64,000 bases of DNA from Flagellimonas pacifica (lineage in GTDB: Bacteria > Bacteroidota > Bacteroidia > Flavobacteriales > Flavobacteriaceae). Both the position numbers and the translations under genes were made by a program. Positions 34,812 to 43,867 of the stretch are shown here, in pieces. A model generated the notes under the pieces. That model worked only from the letters and a program-made list of their open reading frames with translations. It was not told the DNA's origin and searched no databases. How positions within the stretch are numbered: the first letter of the stretch is position 1; every line of letters begins with the position of its first letter. The stretch covers positions 34,335 through 98,334 of the forward strand of contig NZ_OBEH01000009.1 of assembly GCF_900215465.1 (NCBI RefSeq), written 5' to 3'.

Positions 34812-35588
34812 CTAAGACAGCTTATTGTTCAACTTGCTGAGTTTAATTTGGGTAAGCACTTTCTTGGTATACAGAGGAAAATCTGCATTTAAAATCCAAC
34901 CAAAATAACCAGGTTCTGCCTCCATAACTTCATCTACAGTTTTGCCCTTGTGCTTGCCAAAGGAAAAGATAGGTTGTTTATTCTCATCCAAACCTATAAA
35001 TCCTGCAAAATCCAATGATTGTTTTCGGGTAGTGAACTCTGATAGTTTTTTAACGTTGTTCTCCAACTCTGGGTATCTATCCAATTGCGCCAATAATACT
35101 TCGTAGGTAGCCAGAGTATCTGCTTCGGCACTATGGGCGTCATCAAGGTTTTTATCGCAATAAAATTTATATGCTGCACCCAATGTTCGCTTCTCCATTT
35201 TATGGAAGATGGTCTGCACATCCACAGAAACCATGTTTTTCATATCAAAATCAACTTCTGCGCGTAACATTTCTTCTGCCAAAAGTGGTATATCAAACCT
35301 ATCAGAGTTAAATCCTGCCAAGTCACTATCCTTTATCATTTTATAGATTTCTTTGGATAGCTGCTTAAAGGTTGGCTCATTGGCCACCTTGTCATCAGAA
35401 ATACCATGCACGGCAACAACGACTGGCGGAATAGGCATCTCTGGGTTTACCAGCCATGTTTTGCTTTCTTTGTTTCCGTTGGGAAAAATTTTAAGAATTG
35501 AGATTTCAACAATTCTATCTTTGGCCACATTGGTTCCCGTAGTTTCTAAATCGAAAAAACAAATGGGCTTGCTAAGTTGTAATTGCAT
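34812..35588 (-). CDS. DnaQ-like 3'-5' exonuclease
   Basis: This 258-residue protein has the DEDDh exonuclease motifs: FFDLETTGTNVAKDRIVEI (Exo I), DLAGFNSDRFDIPLLAEEM (Exo II) and AHSAEADTLATYEVL (Exo III). An extra C-terminal segment (IFSFGKHKGKTVDEVMEAEP) is common in Bacteroidota versions. It may proofread or trim DNA or RNA; which polymerase it serves is unknown. Confidence 0.92.
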   Translation of the reverse strand: MQLQLSKPICFFDLETTGTNVAKDRIVEISILKIFPNGNKESKTWLVNPEMPIPPVVVAVHGISDDKVANEPTFKQLSKEIYKMIKDSDLAGFNSDRFDIPLLAEEMLRAEVDFDMKNMVSVDVQTIFHKMEKRTLGAAYKFYCDKNLDDAHSAEADTLATYEVLLAQLDRYPELENNVKKLSEFTTRKQSLDFAGFIGLDENKQPIFSFGKHKGKTVDEVMEAEPGYFGWILNADFPLYTKKVLTQIKLSKLNNKLS

Positions 35589-35597
35589 AGGTTTATT

Positions 35598-36380
35598 TTA
35601 TCTTGATTTGGAGAATACCCATGCCAATAATTCCGGTTCGGCAAATGCATTGTCCCAACTGTTATGGCCAATACCTGGATAAACGGAATATTTTACATCG
35701 ATATCTATTTTTTTCATTGCTTTCACCATACCAGCAGAATACTTCTCGGGAACTACTTGGTCCTCATCACCATGAAATACCCACCAATCGGGTTTAGCTA
35801 GTTTTTTGCTAATTAAAGGGTTTGCTCCTCCGCAAATGGGAAAAGCTGCTGCAAACATTTTAGGGTTTCGTCTTACAAGTTCAAAAGTCCCCATACCTCC
35901 CATGGAAAGTCCTCCTACATAGATTCTATTTTCATCGACCTTATAACTCTGCTTAAGGTTCTTTAAAAGGTTTTCCAACAAAATCATATCTTTAGTAGGC
36001 TCAGGGTCTTCGTAAAAAATGAACTCTCTATTAGGATACCTTCCTTCAGAATCTACCTTAGCCCAAGAGCTATTTGCCGCACATTGTGGAAAAACAACTA
36101 TTGCTTTATACTTTTCCCTTACCTCATCTTTCAAAAACAAACTAGATCCGTGAACCAGTTGGGACTTGTTATTATCTCCTCTTTCTCCAGAACCATGCAA
36201 AAAAAGTAGTAAGGGATACTTTTGGGAAGAATCATAGTCTTTGGGCAGCAAAATTCGATAAGGCATTGTTTGCCCGTTTTTTTCAAAAACTTTTTTCTGA
36301 TACGCGGAAAGGTCCTGTCCCTTCATATTTGTACAAGACAATAATAAAAGGCTTACACCCCAAGAGGCTAAAAACTTCAT
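35598..36380 (-). CDS. Secreted alpha/beta hydrolase (prolyl oligopeptidase-like/feruloyl-esterase-like)
   Basis: This 260-residue lipoprotein (signal ending LLLLSC) has LFLHGSGERGDN for the oxyanion hole, nucleophile Ser in GGLSMGGMGTFE, Asp in FHGDEDQVVP and His in GIGHNSWDNAF. The layout is that of phospholipase/carboxylesterase-like proteins often fused to or found with polysaccharide utilisation genes. Substrate unknown. Confidence 0.88.
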   Translation of the reverse strand: MKFLASWGVSLLLLSCTNMKGQDLSAYQKKVFEKNGQTMPYRILLPKDYDSSQKYPLLLFLHGSGERGDNNKSQLVHGSSLFLKDEVREKYKAIVVFPQCAANSSWAKVDSEGRYPNREFIFYEDPEPTKDMILLENLLKNLKQSYKVDENRIYVGGLSMGGMGTFELVRRNPKMFAAAFPICGGANPLISKKLAKPDWWVFHGDEDQVVPEKYSAGMVKAMKKIDIDVKYSVYPGIGHNSWDNAFAEPELLAWVFSKSR

Positions 36381-36445
36381 GAACTGATGAATTTGATTAG
36401 ACCTCTAAATTAAGAATAGTGGAAAGAATAAAAGTGATTTTAATG

Positions 36446-37804
36446 TTAGATTTCTCTATTAATATCCCAGGCTTCAAGATAATCTGCCACGGTTTTTACA
36501 AACATTCCCCCCAAAGCACCATTGACCACTCTGTGGTCATAGCTATGGGAAAGAAACATTTTACTTCGGATCCCTATGTATTCTCCTTGATCTGTTTCTA
36601 TGACCGAAGGTATTTTTCTAATAGCTCCCAATGCCAAAATACCTACTTGTGGCTGATTTATGATTGGGGTTCCAAAAATACTTCCGAAGGAACCTACATT
36701 GGTAACTGTATATGTACCGTCTTTTATCTCATCTGGCTTCAATGCATTATTTCTTGCCCTATTTGCAAGATCATTCACAGTCTTGGCCATACCGACCAAG
36801 TTTAGCTGATCTGCATTCTTAATTACAGGAACGATAAGGTTCCCATCTGGAAGTGCAGCTGCCATTCCTAGATTTATATTTTTCTTTTTTATCACCTTGT
36901 CCCCATCCAACGAAATATTGATCATGGGGTACTTTTTTAAAGCTACGGCTACGGCCTCCATGAATATTGGGGTAAAGGTCAACTTCTCCCCTTCTCTTTC
37001 TTCAAAGGCCTTTTTATGTTTATTTCTCCAATTAACCACATTGGTCACATCCACCTCAACAAAACTTTGCACATGTGCAGAGGTAGATATGCTATCCACC
37101 ATATGCTGGGCAATCAATTTACCCATTCGGGTCAATGGAATAATTTCATCTCCATCTGATACTGGAACAGGAGCAGCTTTTAATTGTTGTGTAGGTTGTT
37201 TTGGAGTTTCAGCCTTAACATTGGTTGTTGGTGCTTCAGTAGTTACAGGTGCTACCTGTATTGATGTGCTTCCATTTTTGGAGCGATTTTCCAAAAATGC
37301 TTTGATATCATTTTTAGTGACCCTACCTTCTTTACCTGTCCCTACAATAGCCTCAAGCTCATCCATAGAAATTCCTTCTTCTTTTGCAATATTCTTCACC
37401 AACGGAGAGTAAAAGCGCTCGGAGCTTGAAAAATCTTGTACTGGAGGAGCAATTGTTTCTTTTAGTTGGGCGATTTGGGATTCTATTTCAGCTACCGGAG
37501 CTTCCACAACATCCTCAACCGCTTCAACAGAGTCAGCGCCATTTGAACTGACTTCGGCAGAACCATCCGTTTGTATTACCGCAACTACCTCCCCCACTTT
37601 TATGACATCATCAACGTTAAATCGTCTTTCTAGCAATACGCCTTCCACCTCACTAGGAACCTCAGAATCCACTTTGTCCGTTGCAATTTCAAAAACTGCT
37701 TCGTCCAATTCTATGGTATCTCCTATTTCCTTTAACCAAGTGGTCAATGTTGCCTCAGCAACACTTTCTCCCATTTGCGGTAATTTCAATTCAAATTTTG
37801 ACAT
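36446..37804 (-). CDS. 2-oxo acid dehydrogenase complex E2, dihydrolipoamide acyltransferase
   Basis: This 452-residue protein has one N-terminal lipoyl domain with the lipoylated Lys43 in IATDKVDSEVPS. A peripheral subunit-binding domain lies at about 130-170 (FYSPLVKNIAKEEGI, GKEGRVTKNDI). The catalytic core starts at about 220 (IIPLTRMGKLIAQHM). The active-site motif reads SYDHRVVNG, where the usual D of HxxxDG is Asn. One lipoyl domain and the core sequence fit the branched-chain or 2-oxoglutarate type more than the multi-lipoyl pyruvate type. No E1 or E3 gene adjoins it. Confidence 0.9.
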   Translation of the reverse strand: MSKFELKLPQMGESVAEATLTTWLKEIGDTIELDEAVFEIATDKVDSEVPSEVEGVLLERRFNVDDVIKVGEVVAVIQTDGSAEVSSNGADSVEAVEDVVEAPVAEIESQIAQLKETIAPPVQDFSSSERFYSPLVKNIAKEEGISMDELEAIVGTGKEGRVTKNDIKAFLENRSKNGSTSIQVAPVTTEAPTTNVKAETPKQPTQQLKAAPVPVSDGDEIIPLTRMGKLIAQHMVDSISTSAHVQSFVEVDVTNVVNWRNKHKKAFEEREGEKLTFTPIFMEAVAVALKKYPMINISLDGDKVIKKKNINLGMAAALPDGNLIVPVIKNADQLNLVGMAKTVNDLANRARNNALKPDEIKDGTYTVTNVGSFGSIFGTPIINQPQVGILALGAIRKIPSVIETDQGEYIGIRSKMFLSHSYDHRVVNGALGGMFVKTVADYLEAWDINREI

Positions 37805-37841
37805 ATTCTTATTTAACGAAGTGATATCGACTTATATTTTG

Positions 37842-37849
37842 CAAAAATA
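37842..37849 (-). promoter_or_regulatory. -7 box for the E2 acyltransferase gene
   Basis: On the minus strand this reads TATTTTTG, an exact TAnnTTTG match, 37 nt before the ATG at 37804. No clear -33 element. Confidence 0.35.
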
Positions 37850-37894
37850 CTAAAGAAATCCACTTTTTATTAATTTATATGTATTATTTCTCTT

Positions 37895-38515
37895 CTAACT
37901 TGCCTTTATGGAGTTTTCAAAAGGAACCCTGTTCAGGATACTCCTACCCAAAGTGACCTCATCGGCGTATTCCAATTCATCTCCTACCGAGATACCTCTG
38001 GCAATGGTAGAAGTGGTAACATTTAAGCCTTCCAATTGCCTGTAGATATAAAAGTTGGTCGTATCGCCTTCCATTGTTGAGCTTAATGCAAAAATCAATT
38101 CTTTGACCTCTTTTTCCTTTACACGCTGAATCAAAGAAACAATATTCAAGTCTTGCGGACCAACACCTTCCATGGGTGATATTTTACCTCCCAGTACATG
38201 ATACAATCCATTAAATTGAGATGTATTTTCAATGGCCATAACGTCTCTTATGTCTTCCACCACACATACTATTGTTTCATCTCTCTTGGGGTTGGCACAA
38301 ATTTCACAAACCTCAGTATCTGAAATATTATGGCAGCTTTTGCAAAAATTAACCTCACTACGCAGTTTGGTTATAGCTTCGGACAGTAAATTGGTTCTTT
38401 CTTCTGGTTGCTTTAGAAGATGCAGTACCAACCTCAACGCTGTCCGCTTACCTATACCTGGGAGCTGGGACATTTCATAAACCGCATTTTCCAAAAGCTT
38501 TGATGAAAATTCCAT
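37895..38515 (-). CDS. recR: Recombination protein RecR
   Basis: The ATG at 38515 gives 206 residues. RecR features are an N-terminal helix-hairpin-helix (LPGIGKRTALRLVLHLL), a four-Cys zinc finger (CKSCHNISDTEVCEIC) and a Toprim domain (VCVVEDIRDVMAIE, ALSSTMEGDTT). RecR acts with RecO in RecF-pathway gap repair. Divergent from the symporter gene. Confidence 0.95.
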   Translation of the reverse strand: MEFSSKLLENAVYEMSQLPGIGKRTALRLVLHLLKQPEERTNLLSEAITKLRSEVNFCKSCHNISDTEVCEICANPKRDETIVCVVEDIRDVMAIENTSQFNGLYHVLGGKISPMEGVGPQDLNIVSLIQRVKEKEVKELIFALSSTMEGDTTNFYIYRQLEGLNVTTSTIARGISVGDELEYADEVTLGRSILNRVPFENSIKAS

Positions 38516-38531
38516 ATTTCTTATTCTCAAA

Positions 38532-38567
38532 CAAAATTACAATTTTACAGTTACCAATTTACTTTTG
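38532..38567. promoter_or_regulatory. Divergent -7 boxes for recR and the symporter gene
   Basis: TACTTTTG at 38560-38567 faces the symporter ATG (38592). On the minus strand, TAATTTTG (complement of 38532-38539) faces the recR ATG (38515). Both match TAnnTTTG exactly; -33 elements are weak. Confidence 0.45.
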
Positions 38568-38591
38568 TACTTTGCAAATCAAATTCCATAT

Positions 38592-40058
38592 ATGTCCGCA
38601 ACACAGATTCTATTGCTCATTGGAGCCTACTTCATTGTACTGATGATTATTTCTTATTTCACAGGAAAAAACGATTCTAATTCAGATTTTTTTAAAGCGG
38701 GCAAACAATCACCATGGTATTTAGTGGCCTTTGGTATGGTTGGCGCCTCTCTTTCTGGCGTCACATTTATTTCTGTTCCAGGATGGGTAGAAGCTTCACA
38801 GTTTAGTTATATGCAGGTGGTCTTGGGTTACTTATTTGGATATTTTGTGGTTGCCTTTGTGTTATTGCCTTTGTATTATAAACTAAATCTTACTTCCATT
38901 TATGAATATCTTTTAGAACGTTTTGGAGCTGTAAGCCATAAAACCGGGGCGTTTTTCTTTTTTATATCCCGTGTTTTGGGCGCTGCGTTCAGATTATATT
39001 TGGTGGCCATAGTTTTACAGCAATTTGTTTTTGATGATTTAGGGGTACGGTTCGAATTTACCGTGATTATTTCGATACTTCTAATTTGGATCTATACTAA
39101 CCGAGGAGGAATAAAGACCATTGTCTGGACGGATACTTTGCAAACGTTATTTATGATTCTTGCGGTAATTCTATCCATTATTTTAATCAATCAGGAGTTA
39201 GACTGGAGCTTTGGAGAATTTTTAGCTTCCGAAGAGTTAAAAACCTATAACAGATTTCTTTTTACAGAAAGTTTTTTAGATCGTAATCATTTTATAAAAT
39301 CCTTTGTTGGAGGAATGTTCGTGACCATTTGTATGACTGGTTTAGATCAAGATATGATGCAAAAAAACCTCACTTGCAAATCACTGAAGGATGCTCAAAA
39401 AAATATGGTGTCCTTTAGTTTTGTTTTGGTTGGGGTTACCTTTCTTTTTATGCTGTTGGGAGCTTTGCTCTATATTTTTTCAAGTAAAAACGGAATCTCC
39501 ATTCCACTTATGGACGGGGAACCAAAAACGGACTTGCTATTTCCAGAAGTTGCACTAAACGGAGGTCTAGGGTTACCATTGGCCATAACATTTATGTTAG
39601 GCTTAATAGCAGCTGCCTATAGTAGCGCTGATAGTGCACTAACTTCATTGACCACATCTTTTTGTGTTGATTTCTTGAATGTTGAAAAAAGGGAAGAGGC
39701 TGAGCAGAAAAAGATAAGAAAGCGCACCCATATTGCAATGAGTGTGATGCTGATCTTGGTAATTATCGCTTTTAAATATATTCTGAGCAGAAACGTTATT
39801 GATAGTCTTTTGATTGTTGCAGGATATACCTATGGTCCTTTATTAGGGCTTTTTGCCTTTGGAATTTTCACAAAACATGCGGTTAAGGATAAATATGTAT
39901 GGATTGTAACCATATTATCTGTAGTCATAATTGCTACAATCGCCAATATTCCATCTTCCTATTTAGGTGGATATGTTGTAGGTTATGAATTATTGCCATT
40001 AAATGGATTATTGACATTCTTTGGACTATGGCTCATTCGTGGTAAGAAAACTGATTAA
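38592..40058 (+). CDS. Sodium:solute symporter family protein
   Basis: The ATG at 38592 gives 488 residues with about thirteen membrane helices and SSS-family hallmarks: GKNDSNSDFFKAGKQSPWYL, GASLSGVTFISVPGW, and the sodium-site-like AAAYSSADSALTSLTTSF in helix 8. Substrate unknown (sugars, amino acids and carboxylates are all possible). Its stop overlaps the convergent CoA-binding gene by 4 nt. Confidence 0.93.
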   Translation: MSATQILLLIGAYFIVLMIISYFTGKNDSNSDFFKAGKQSPWYLVAFGMVGASLSGVTFISVPGWVEASQFSYMQVVLGYLFGYFVVAFVLLPLYYKLNLTSIYEYLLERFGAVSHKTGAFFFFISRVLGAAFRLYLVAIVLQQFVFDDLGVRFEFTVIISILLIWIYTNRGGIKTIVWTDTLQTLFMILAVILSIILINQELDWSFGEFLASEELKTYNRFLFTESFLDRNHFIKSFVGGMFVTICMTGLDQDMMQKNLTCKSLKDAQKNMVSFSFVLVGVTFLFMLLGALLYIFSSKNGISIPLMDGEPKTDLLFPEVALNGGLGLPLAITFMLGLIAAAYSSADSALTSLTTSFCVDFLNVEKREEAEQKKIRKRTHIAMSVMLILVIIAFKYILSRNVIDSLLIVAGYTYGPLLGLFAFGIFTKHAVKDKYVWIVTILSVVIIATIANIPSSYLGGYVVGYELLPLNGLLTFFGLWLIRGKKTD

Positions 40059-40420
40059 TTTTTGTATTGCCCTGTGGCCAATAATACTAGGGTACAAGCT
40101 ACCTCTACTTCGATTCCAGCTTCGCGAAGCATTTGATAAAACTCAGGGTTTTCTGTTCCTGGATTAAAAATCACCCTTTTTGGTTTTATACCAAGTATTT
40201 TTTGGTAGTATTCTTGTTGCCTAACCGGGTTTAGGTACAAAGTAATGGTGTCAATATTTTGAAAATCATCTAACTTAACCTTAACTTGCACTCCAGAAAC
40301 AGTTCCCTCTCTTGCTCCAAAGGCCACTGTTTCCACGTTATTGTCAACCAAACGATGGATTGCCAGATTGCTATATCTACTTGGATTTAATGATGCTCCA
40401 AAAACAAGTGTTTTAAACAT
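40055..40420 (-). CDS. CoA-binding domain protein (YccU-like)
   Basis: This 121-residue single-domain Rossmann protein has VFGASLNPSRYSNLAIHRL at the nucleotide-binding turn and IFNPGTENPEFYQMLREAGI near the end, as in the CoA-binding family related to succinyl-CoA synthetase. Role unknown. Its 5' end faces a 349-nt gap containing the ECF promoter pair and candidate sRNA described below. Confidence 0.88.
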   Translation of the reverse strand: MFKTLVFGASLNPSRYSNLAIHRLVDNNVETVAFGAREGTVSGVQVKVKLDDFQNIDTITLYLNPVRQQEYYQKILGIKPKRVIFNPGTENPEFYQMLREAGIEVEVACTLVLLATGQYKN

Positions 40421-40453
40421 TTGTTAATTTATATGTTAAACTAATTCAAAGAT

Positions 40454-40482
40454 TGTAACTAATCAAAAAAAAACTCGTCTAT
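40454..40482 (+). promoter_or_regulatory. ECF-type promoter of the candidate sRNA
   Basis: TGTAAC (40454-40459), 15 nt, then TCGTCTAT (40475-40482). These are the same two words as the sigma-gene promoters at 48.25-48.34 kb, with one base less between them. No reading frame follows for nearly 300 nt, but a terminator does. Confidence 0.6.
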
Positions 40483-40487
40483 TGTAC

Positions 40488-40611
40488 GTATAAAATATAT
40501 CATTGGTAAGACTGTATTTTTTATAGTTAATGGTTAGTGTTTAGTATAGCTTATCAATGTAAAAGACCCTGGTGTTTCAATATTTATTGGAAGCCAGGGT
40601 TTCTCTTTTTC
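40488..40611 (+). ncRNA. Candidate ECF-controlled small RNA, about 120 nt
   Basis: This lies in the 349-nt gap 40421-40769. An ECF-type promoter ends at 40482 and a strong terminator lies at 40566-40611. No start codon in between opens a convincing reading frame. The predicted transcript is AU-rich, with a 75-nt single-stranded-looking 5' part and a 3' hairpin, the layout of many regulatory RNAs. The gene is inferred from promoter plus terminator; expression is unproven. Confidence 0.5.
40566..40611 (+). terminator. Strong terminator hairpin of the candidate sRNA
   Basis: ACCCTGG (40566-40572) pairs with CCAGGGT (40594-40600). Inside, TTTCAAT pairs with ATTGGAA around ATTT. TTTCTCTTTTT follows. 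It ends no annotated plus-strand gene, so something upstream in this gap is probably transcribed. Confidence 0.7.
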
Positions 40612-40705
40612 AATTGATTTCACTTTTTTGTACGGTTAAGACGAAAACCCTTACAAGCAATTATAGACCTTTCCATTGTTAAAAAATGTTAAACTTATGT
40701 TTAGG

Positions 40706-40734
40706 TGTAACATCTTTTATCAAATGTCGTCTTG
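40706..40734 (+). promoter_or_regulatory. ECF-type promoter of the outer-membrane receptor gene
   Basis: TGTAAC (40706-40711), 15 nt, TCGTCTTG (40727-40734). It matches the sigma-gene promoters. Predicted start near 40740 gives a leader of about 30 nt to the ATG at 40770. Confidence 0.65.
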
Positions 40735-40769
40735 TAGACACTATCAATCAATCAAAAACAAACAAACTC

Positions 40770-43223
40770 ATGAAAAGGGTTACACTACTTTTTACACTGC
40801 TTATATGCGGTTTTTATTCCATTAATCTATCGGCAAACAACAATTCGGAACCTCCAATAGGTTCCATTTCGGGAATTGTTGTGGACAATAGCCTTAACCA
40901 ACCTGTAGCTTATGCAGCCATTGTGGTCAAATCTGAAGATGGCAGCGAGACCATAACGGGTGGAATCACAAATGAAGACGGTAGTTTTGAAGTTAAAAAG
41001 CTCCCTGAAGGTTCTTTTATCTTAGAAGTACAGTTTATAGGTTATAAGACCCACTCACAAAAACTGGTCATTACCAAAAAGAATAGAAAAGTAAATGTGG
41101 GCACCATTACACTAACTGAGGAAACCGCAGAACTTGATGAAGTTGAAGTGGTTGCCGAACGCACCACTATAGAACAACGTGTAGACAGAAAGGTAATCAA
41201 TGTTGGAAAAGACTTAACAACTGCGGGAGCCACGGCATCGGACATTATGAACAATATCCCATCAGTCAACGTGGATTCGCAAACCGGTGATATTACCATG
41301 CGAGGAAACTCAAATGTAAGGGTAATGGTAGACGGTAAGCTTTCCAATGTTCCAGTAGCACAGTTACTCCGTCAAATACCATCGACCTCTATAAAATCAA
41401 TAGAGTTGATCACCAACCCATCTGCCAAATACAATCCAGAAGGTATGAGTGGTATTATCAATATTGTTTTGCACAAGAATGCCAATATTGGATTTAACGG
41501 AAGCATAACCACTGGTCTTACCAAAGGTGTTGAAGCAAAATTCAACTCTTCAATAGATTTAAACTATAGGAATGGAAAGTTCAATTTTTATGGTAATTAT
41601 GGTAATAACACTGGTAAATATGTAAACAACGGTAATATTTCAAGAATTGATGAAAACTCACTTCAATTGTTTGATTTCTTCAATAACAACAAATCGCATT
41701 TGTACAAGGTTGGGGTAGACTTTTATTTAAATGATAAAAACACCATTTCCGTATTTACAAATCAGAACATATTTGATGGAAAAGGAGAAGGGAATACAGC
41801 TGTCACCTACAATAACGACCCATCCCGAAACTTAACTCAGATTTTTAGAGATGTTAGTGAAAATACCAGTGAACAGTACAATTTTGACTATAAATTAGAT
41901 TTCAACAAAGAAGGACACAATATAGAACTGGAAGTTGACTACAACAGGTTTGATAGTGGTCAAGATGCTGATTTTAGAACCACAGGAGCTTCGTTGTTCC
42001 CTGATTATATGGATTTTGTGGATACAGACCGTACACAAACCATCGCTAACTTGGATTACGTTAATCCTTTGGACAGTATTTCTAAATTGGAAGTAGGTCT
42101 GGAGTCCAGAAATTTTGAGACAGATGTGGATTATTCATCTACTGGTCAATCTTTCAATTCAGAAGGAAATCTGATTCCAACACCAAGCACCAATTTCTTG
42201 TATAATATGGATATCTATTCTGCCTATGCAACTTTTGGACAAACCAGGGAAAAATGGTCATATCAAGTAGGGGCTAGAATTGAAGATGTTGAAGTGAAAG
42301 CAGATGCTAATGGGACCAACGCCTTTACCGACAACTATACCGAAATATATCCTTCTGCTTTTGTTACATATAGTCCAAACGAGAAGGACCAGTTTCAAAC
42401 AAGTTATAGCAGACGTGTAGACAGACCTGGCTTAGGCCAAGTAAACCCAATTAGGGAATGGGCCACTCCTTTAATATCTTCCTTTGGAAATCCAAGTCTG
42501 GAGCCTCAGTTCACCAACTCATATGAAGTAAACTATACCAGAAGAATTAAAAATGGAAGCATAACCTCTGGCATTTTCTATAGAACCATCTCTGATGAAA
42601 TAAACCGGGCCGTTTACGTGGATAGACTGGATTTTAACAAGTTGATCTTAACATTTGATAATTTTGATAACACTTCTGCTTATGGTTTTGAGCTTTCCAC
42701 TAATTACAAACCCGTTAAATGGTGGAGCATCAATGGAAGTTTTGACTTCTATTCCCAAACACAAAGAGGAATTACGGAAAGTTTAAGTGGCAACAGTCCA
42801 AACCCTACCGAAAATGATATTGTTGTTGAGGAAGTAGAAGTGGACAATACCGCCTGGAATTTAAGATTGAACAATAGCTTTACGGTAACCAAAAAACTTA
42901 CCTTACAGGCATTTGGTTTTTATCGCGGTGAAAATAGAACGCTACAGTTCAAAATCAATCCCATGTATTTTGTAAACCTTGGAGCCCGATACAGTTTTGC
43001 ACAGGGCAAGGGAACAATAAGCATCAATTATAATGATATCTTCAACACCATGCAGTTTGATTTCAATGGTGAACGTCCATATGTACAAGAAGGCGATTTT
43101 AATTGGGAAAGCAACAATCTTTATGTAGGCCTCAACTATCGCTTTGGTGGTGGTAAATACAGAGCTAAACAACGTAAAAGAAGAGATAGTAACACCAAGC
43201 AGTCCGGAGGTGGAATCTTATAG
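40770..43223 (+). CDS. Outer-membrane TonB-receptor-like beta-barrel protein with carboxypeptidase-regulatory N-domain
   Basis: The ATG at 40770 gives 817 residues; a longer frame upstream runs through the promoter and is not coding. A signal peptide ends near SINLSANNN. Residues about 28-115 form a carboxypeptidase-D regulatory-like domain (GSISGIVVDNSLNQPVAYAA). A plug-like region follows (IEQRVDRKVINVGKDLTT, GDITMRGNSNVRVMVDGK), then an OMP beta-barrel of the Bacteroidota CarboxypepD_reg/OMP_b-brl type. The C-terminus is basic (YRAKQRKRR). No SusD gene follows, so it is not a standard SusCD pair. Its promoter links it to the ECF sigma factor at 48 kb, suggesting an envelope-stress or uptake role. 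Confidence 0.9.
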   Translation: MKRVTLLFTLLICGFYSINLSANNNSEPPIGSISGIVVDNSLNQPVAYAAIVVKSEDGSETITGGITNEDGSFEVKKLPEGSFILEVQFIGYKTHSQKLVITKKNRKVNVGTITLTEETAELDEVEVVAERTTIEQRVDRKVINVGKDLTTAGATASDIMNNIPSVNVDSQTGDITMRGNSNVRVMVDGKLSNVPVAQLLRQIPSTSIKSIELITNPSAKYNPEGMSGIINIVLHKNANIGFNGSITTGLTKGVEAKFNSSIDLNYRNGKFNFYGNYGNNTGKYVNNGNISRIDENSLQLFDFFNNNKSHLYKVGVDFYLNDKNTISVFTNQNIFDGKGEGNTAVTYNNDPSRNLTQIFRDVSENTSEQYNFDYKLDFNKEGHNIELEVDYNRFDSGQDADFRTTGASLFPDYMDFVDTDRTQTIANLDYVNPLDSISKLEVGLESRNFETDVDYSSTGQSFNSEGNLIPTPSTNFLYNMDIYSAYATFGQTREKWSYQVGARIEDVEVKADANGTNAFTDNYTEIYPSAFVTYSPNEKDQFQTSYSRRVDRPGLGQVNPIREWATPLISSFGNPSLEPQFTNSYEVNYTRRIKNGSITSGIFYRTISDEINRAVYVDRLDFNKLILTFDNFDNTSAYGFELSTNYKPVKWWSINGSFDFYSQTQRGITESLSGNSPNPTENDIVVEEVEVDNTAWNLRLNNSFTVTKKLTLQAFGFYRGENRTLQFKINPMYFVNLGARYSFAQGKGTISINYNDIFNTMQFDFNGERPYVQEGDFNWESNNLYVGLNYRFGGGKYRAKQRKRRDSNTKQSGGGIL

Positions 43224-43283
43224 ACAAGATTTGATTTTCCTTGAAAGCGTGTTGGTTGGTTAGTCTTTCAAGGTTTATCAATT

Positions 43284-43315
43284 AAAAACCCGGCTCTTTA
43301 TGAGAGCCGGGTTTT
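43284..43315. terminator. Bidirectional terminator between outer-membrane gene and PNPOx gene
   Basis: AAAACCCGGCTC pairs with GAGCCGGGTTTT around a short loop; A and T runs flank both sides, so it can stop transcripts from either direction. Confidence 0.85.
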
Positions 43316-43324
43316 ACTTTTTGG

Positions 43325-43861
43325 TCAAAAATCTATAGAGTGACCATCAAAACTAGTAGTATTTTTCTTTTCCCAATACTTTTTCAATCCATCCTCACCT
43401 TGTTTCTCTGCCCAGTCAATAAGTGATTCCCTTTGATTTTTATACTCCATCATAGGCACACCCATTCCGCAAGATGTTTGAACCAAATCAATCTCAACAT
43501 CTATTAACTGTCTGCCACCTGCTATGTCTGGAAAAAGATTTACATGTTCCCTCCAAAAAGAAGAATCGGTATGGTGCACAGTTGCTTTGCCATACAATCT
43601 CAATATCAAGGGAGGTCCATCAAACGCGCAGAACATTATGGTAATACGATTGGTCTTGCTTAAATGAGCAGCAGTCTCGTTGCCACTACCGGTCAAATTC
43701 AACCAAACTACCCTATTGTTGTCCAAAACCCGTAAGGAATCCAATCCCTTTGGGGATAAGTTAACAGAACCATTCTCCATGGCAGTGGCTACAAAGAAAA
43801 GTTTTTGATTCTTTATGAAATCGATAAGGGTCTCATTCAATGCAACAAGTTTTCTACCCAT
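43325..43861 (-). CDS. Pyridoxamine 5'-phosphate oxidase-like flavin protein
   Basis: This 178-residue protein has a split-barrel flavin-binding pattern (FFVATAMENGSVNLSPKGLD, RVVWLNLTGSGNETAAHL, ITIMFCAFDGPPLILRLYG). Such proteins use FMN or F420-like cofactors; it lacks the features of true PdxH. Role unknown. Follows fabH by 6 nt and is probably co-transcribed. Confidence 0.88.
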   Translation of the reverse strand: MGRKLVALNETLIDFIKNQKLFFVATAMENGSVNLSPKGLDSLRVLDNNRVVWLNLTGSGNETAAHLSKTNRITIMFCAFDGPPLILRLYGKATVHHTDSSFWREHVNLFPDIAGGRQLIDVEIDLVQTSCGMGVPMMEYKNQRESLIDWAEKQGEDGLKKYWEKKNTTSFDGHSIDF

Positions 43862-43867
43862 ATAGAA

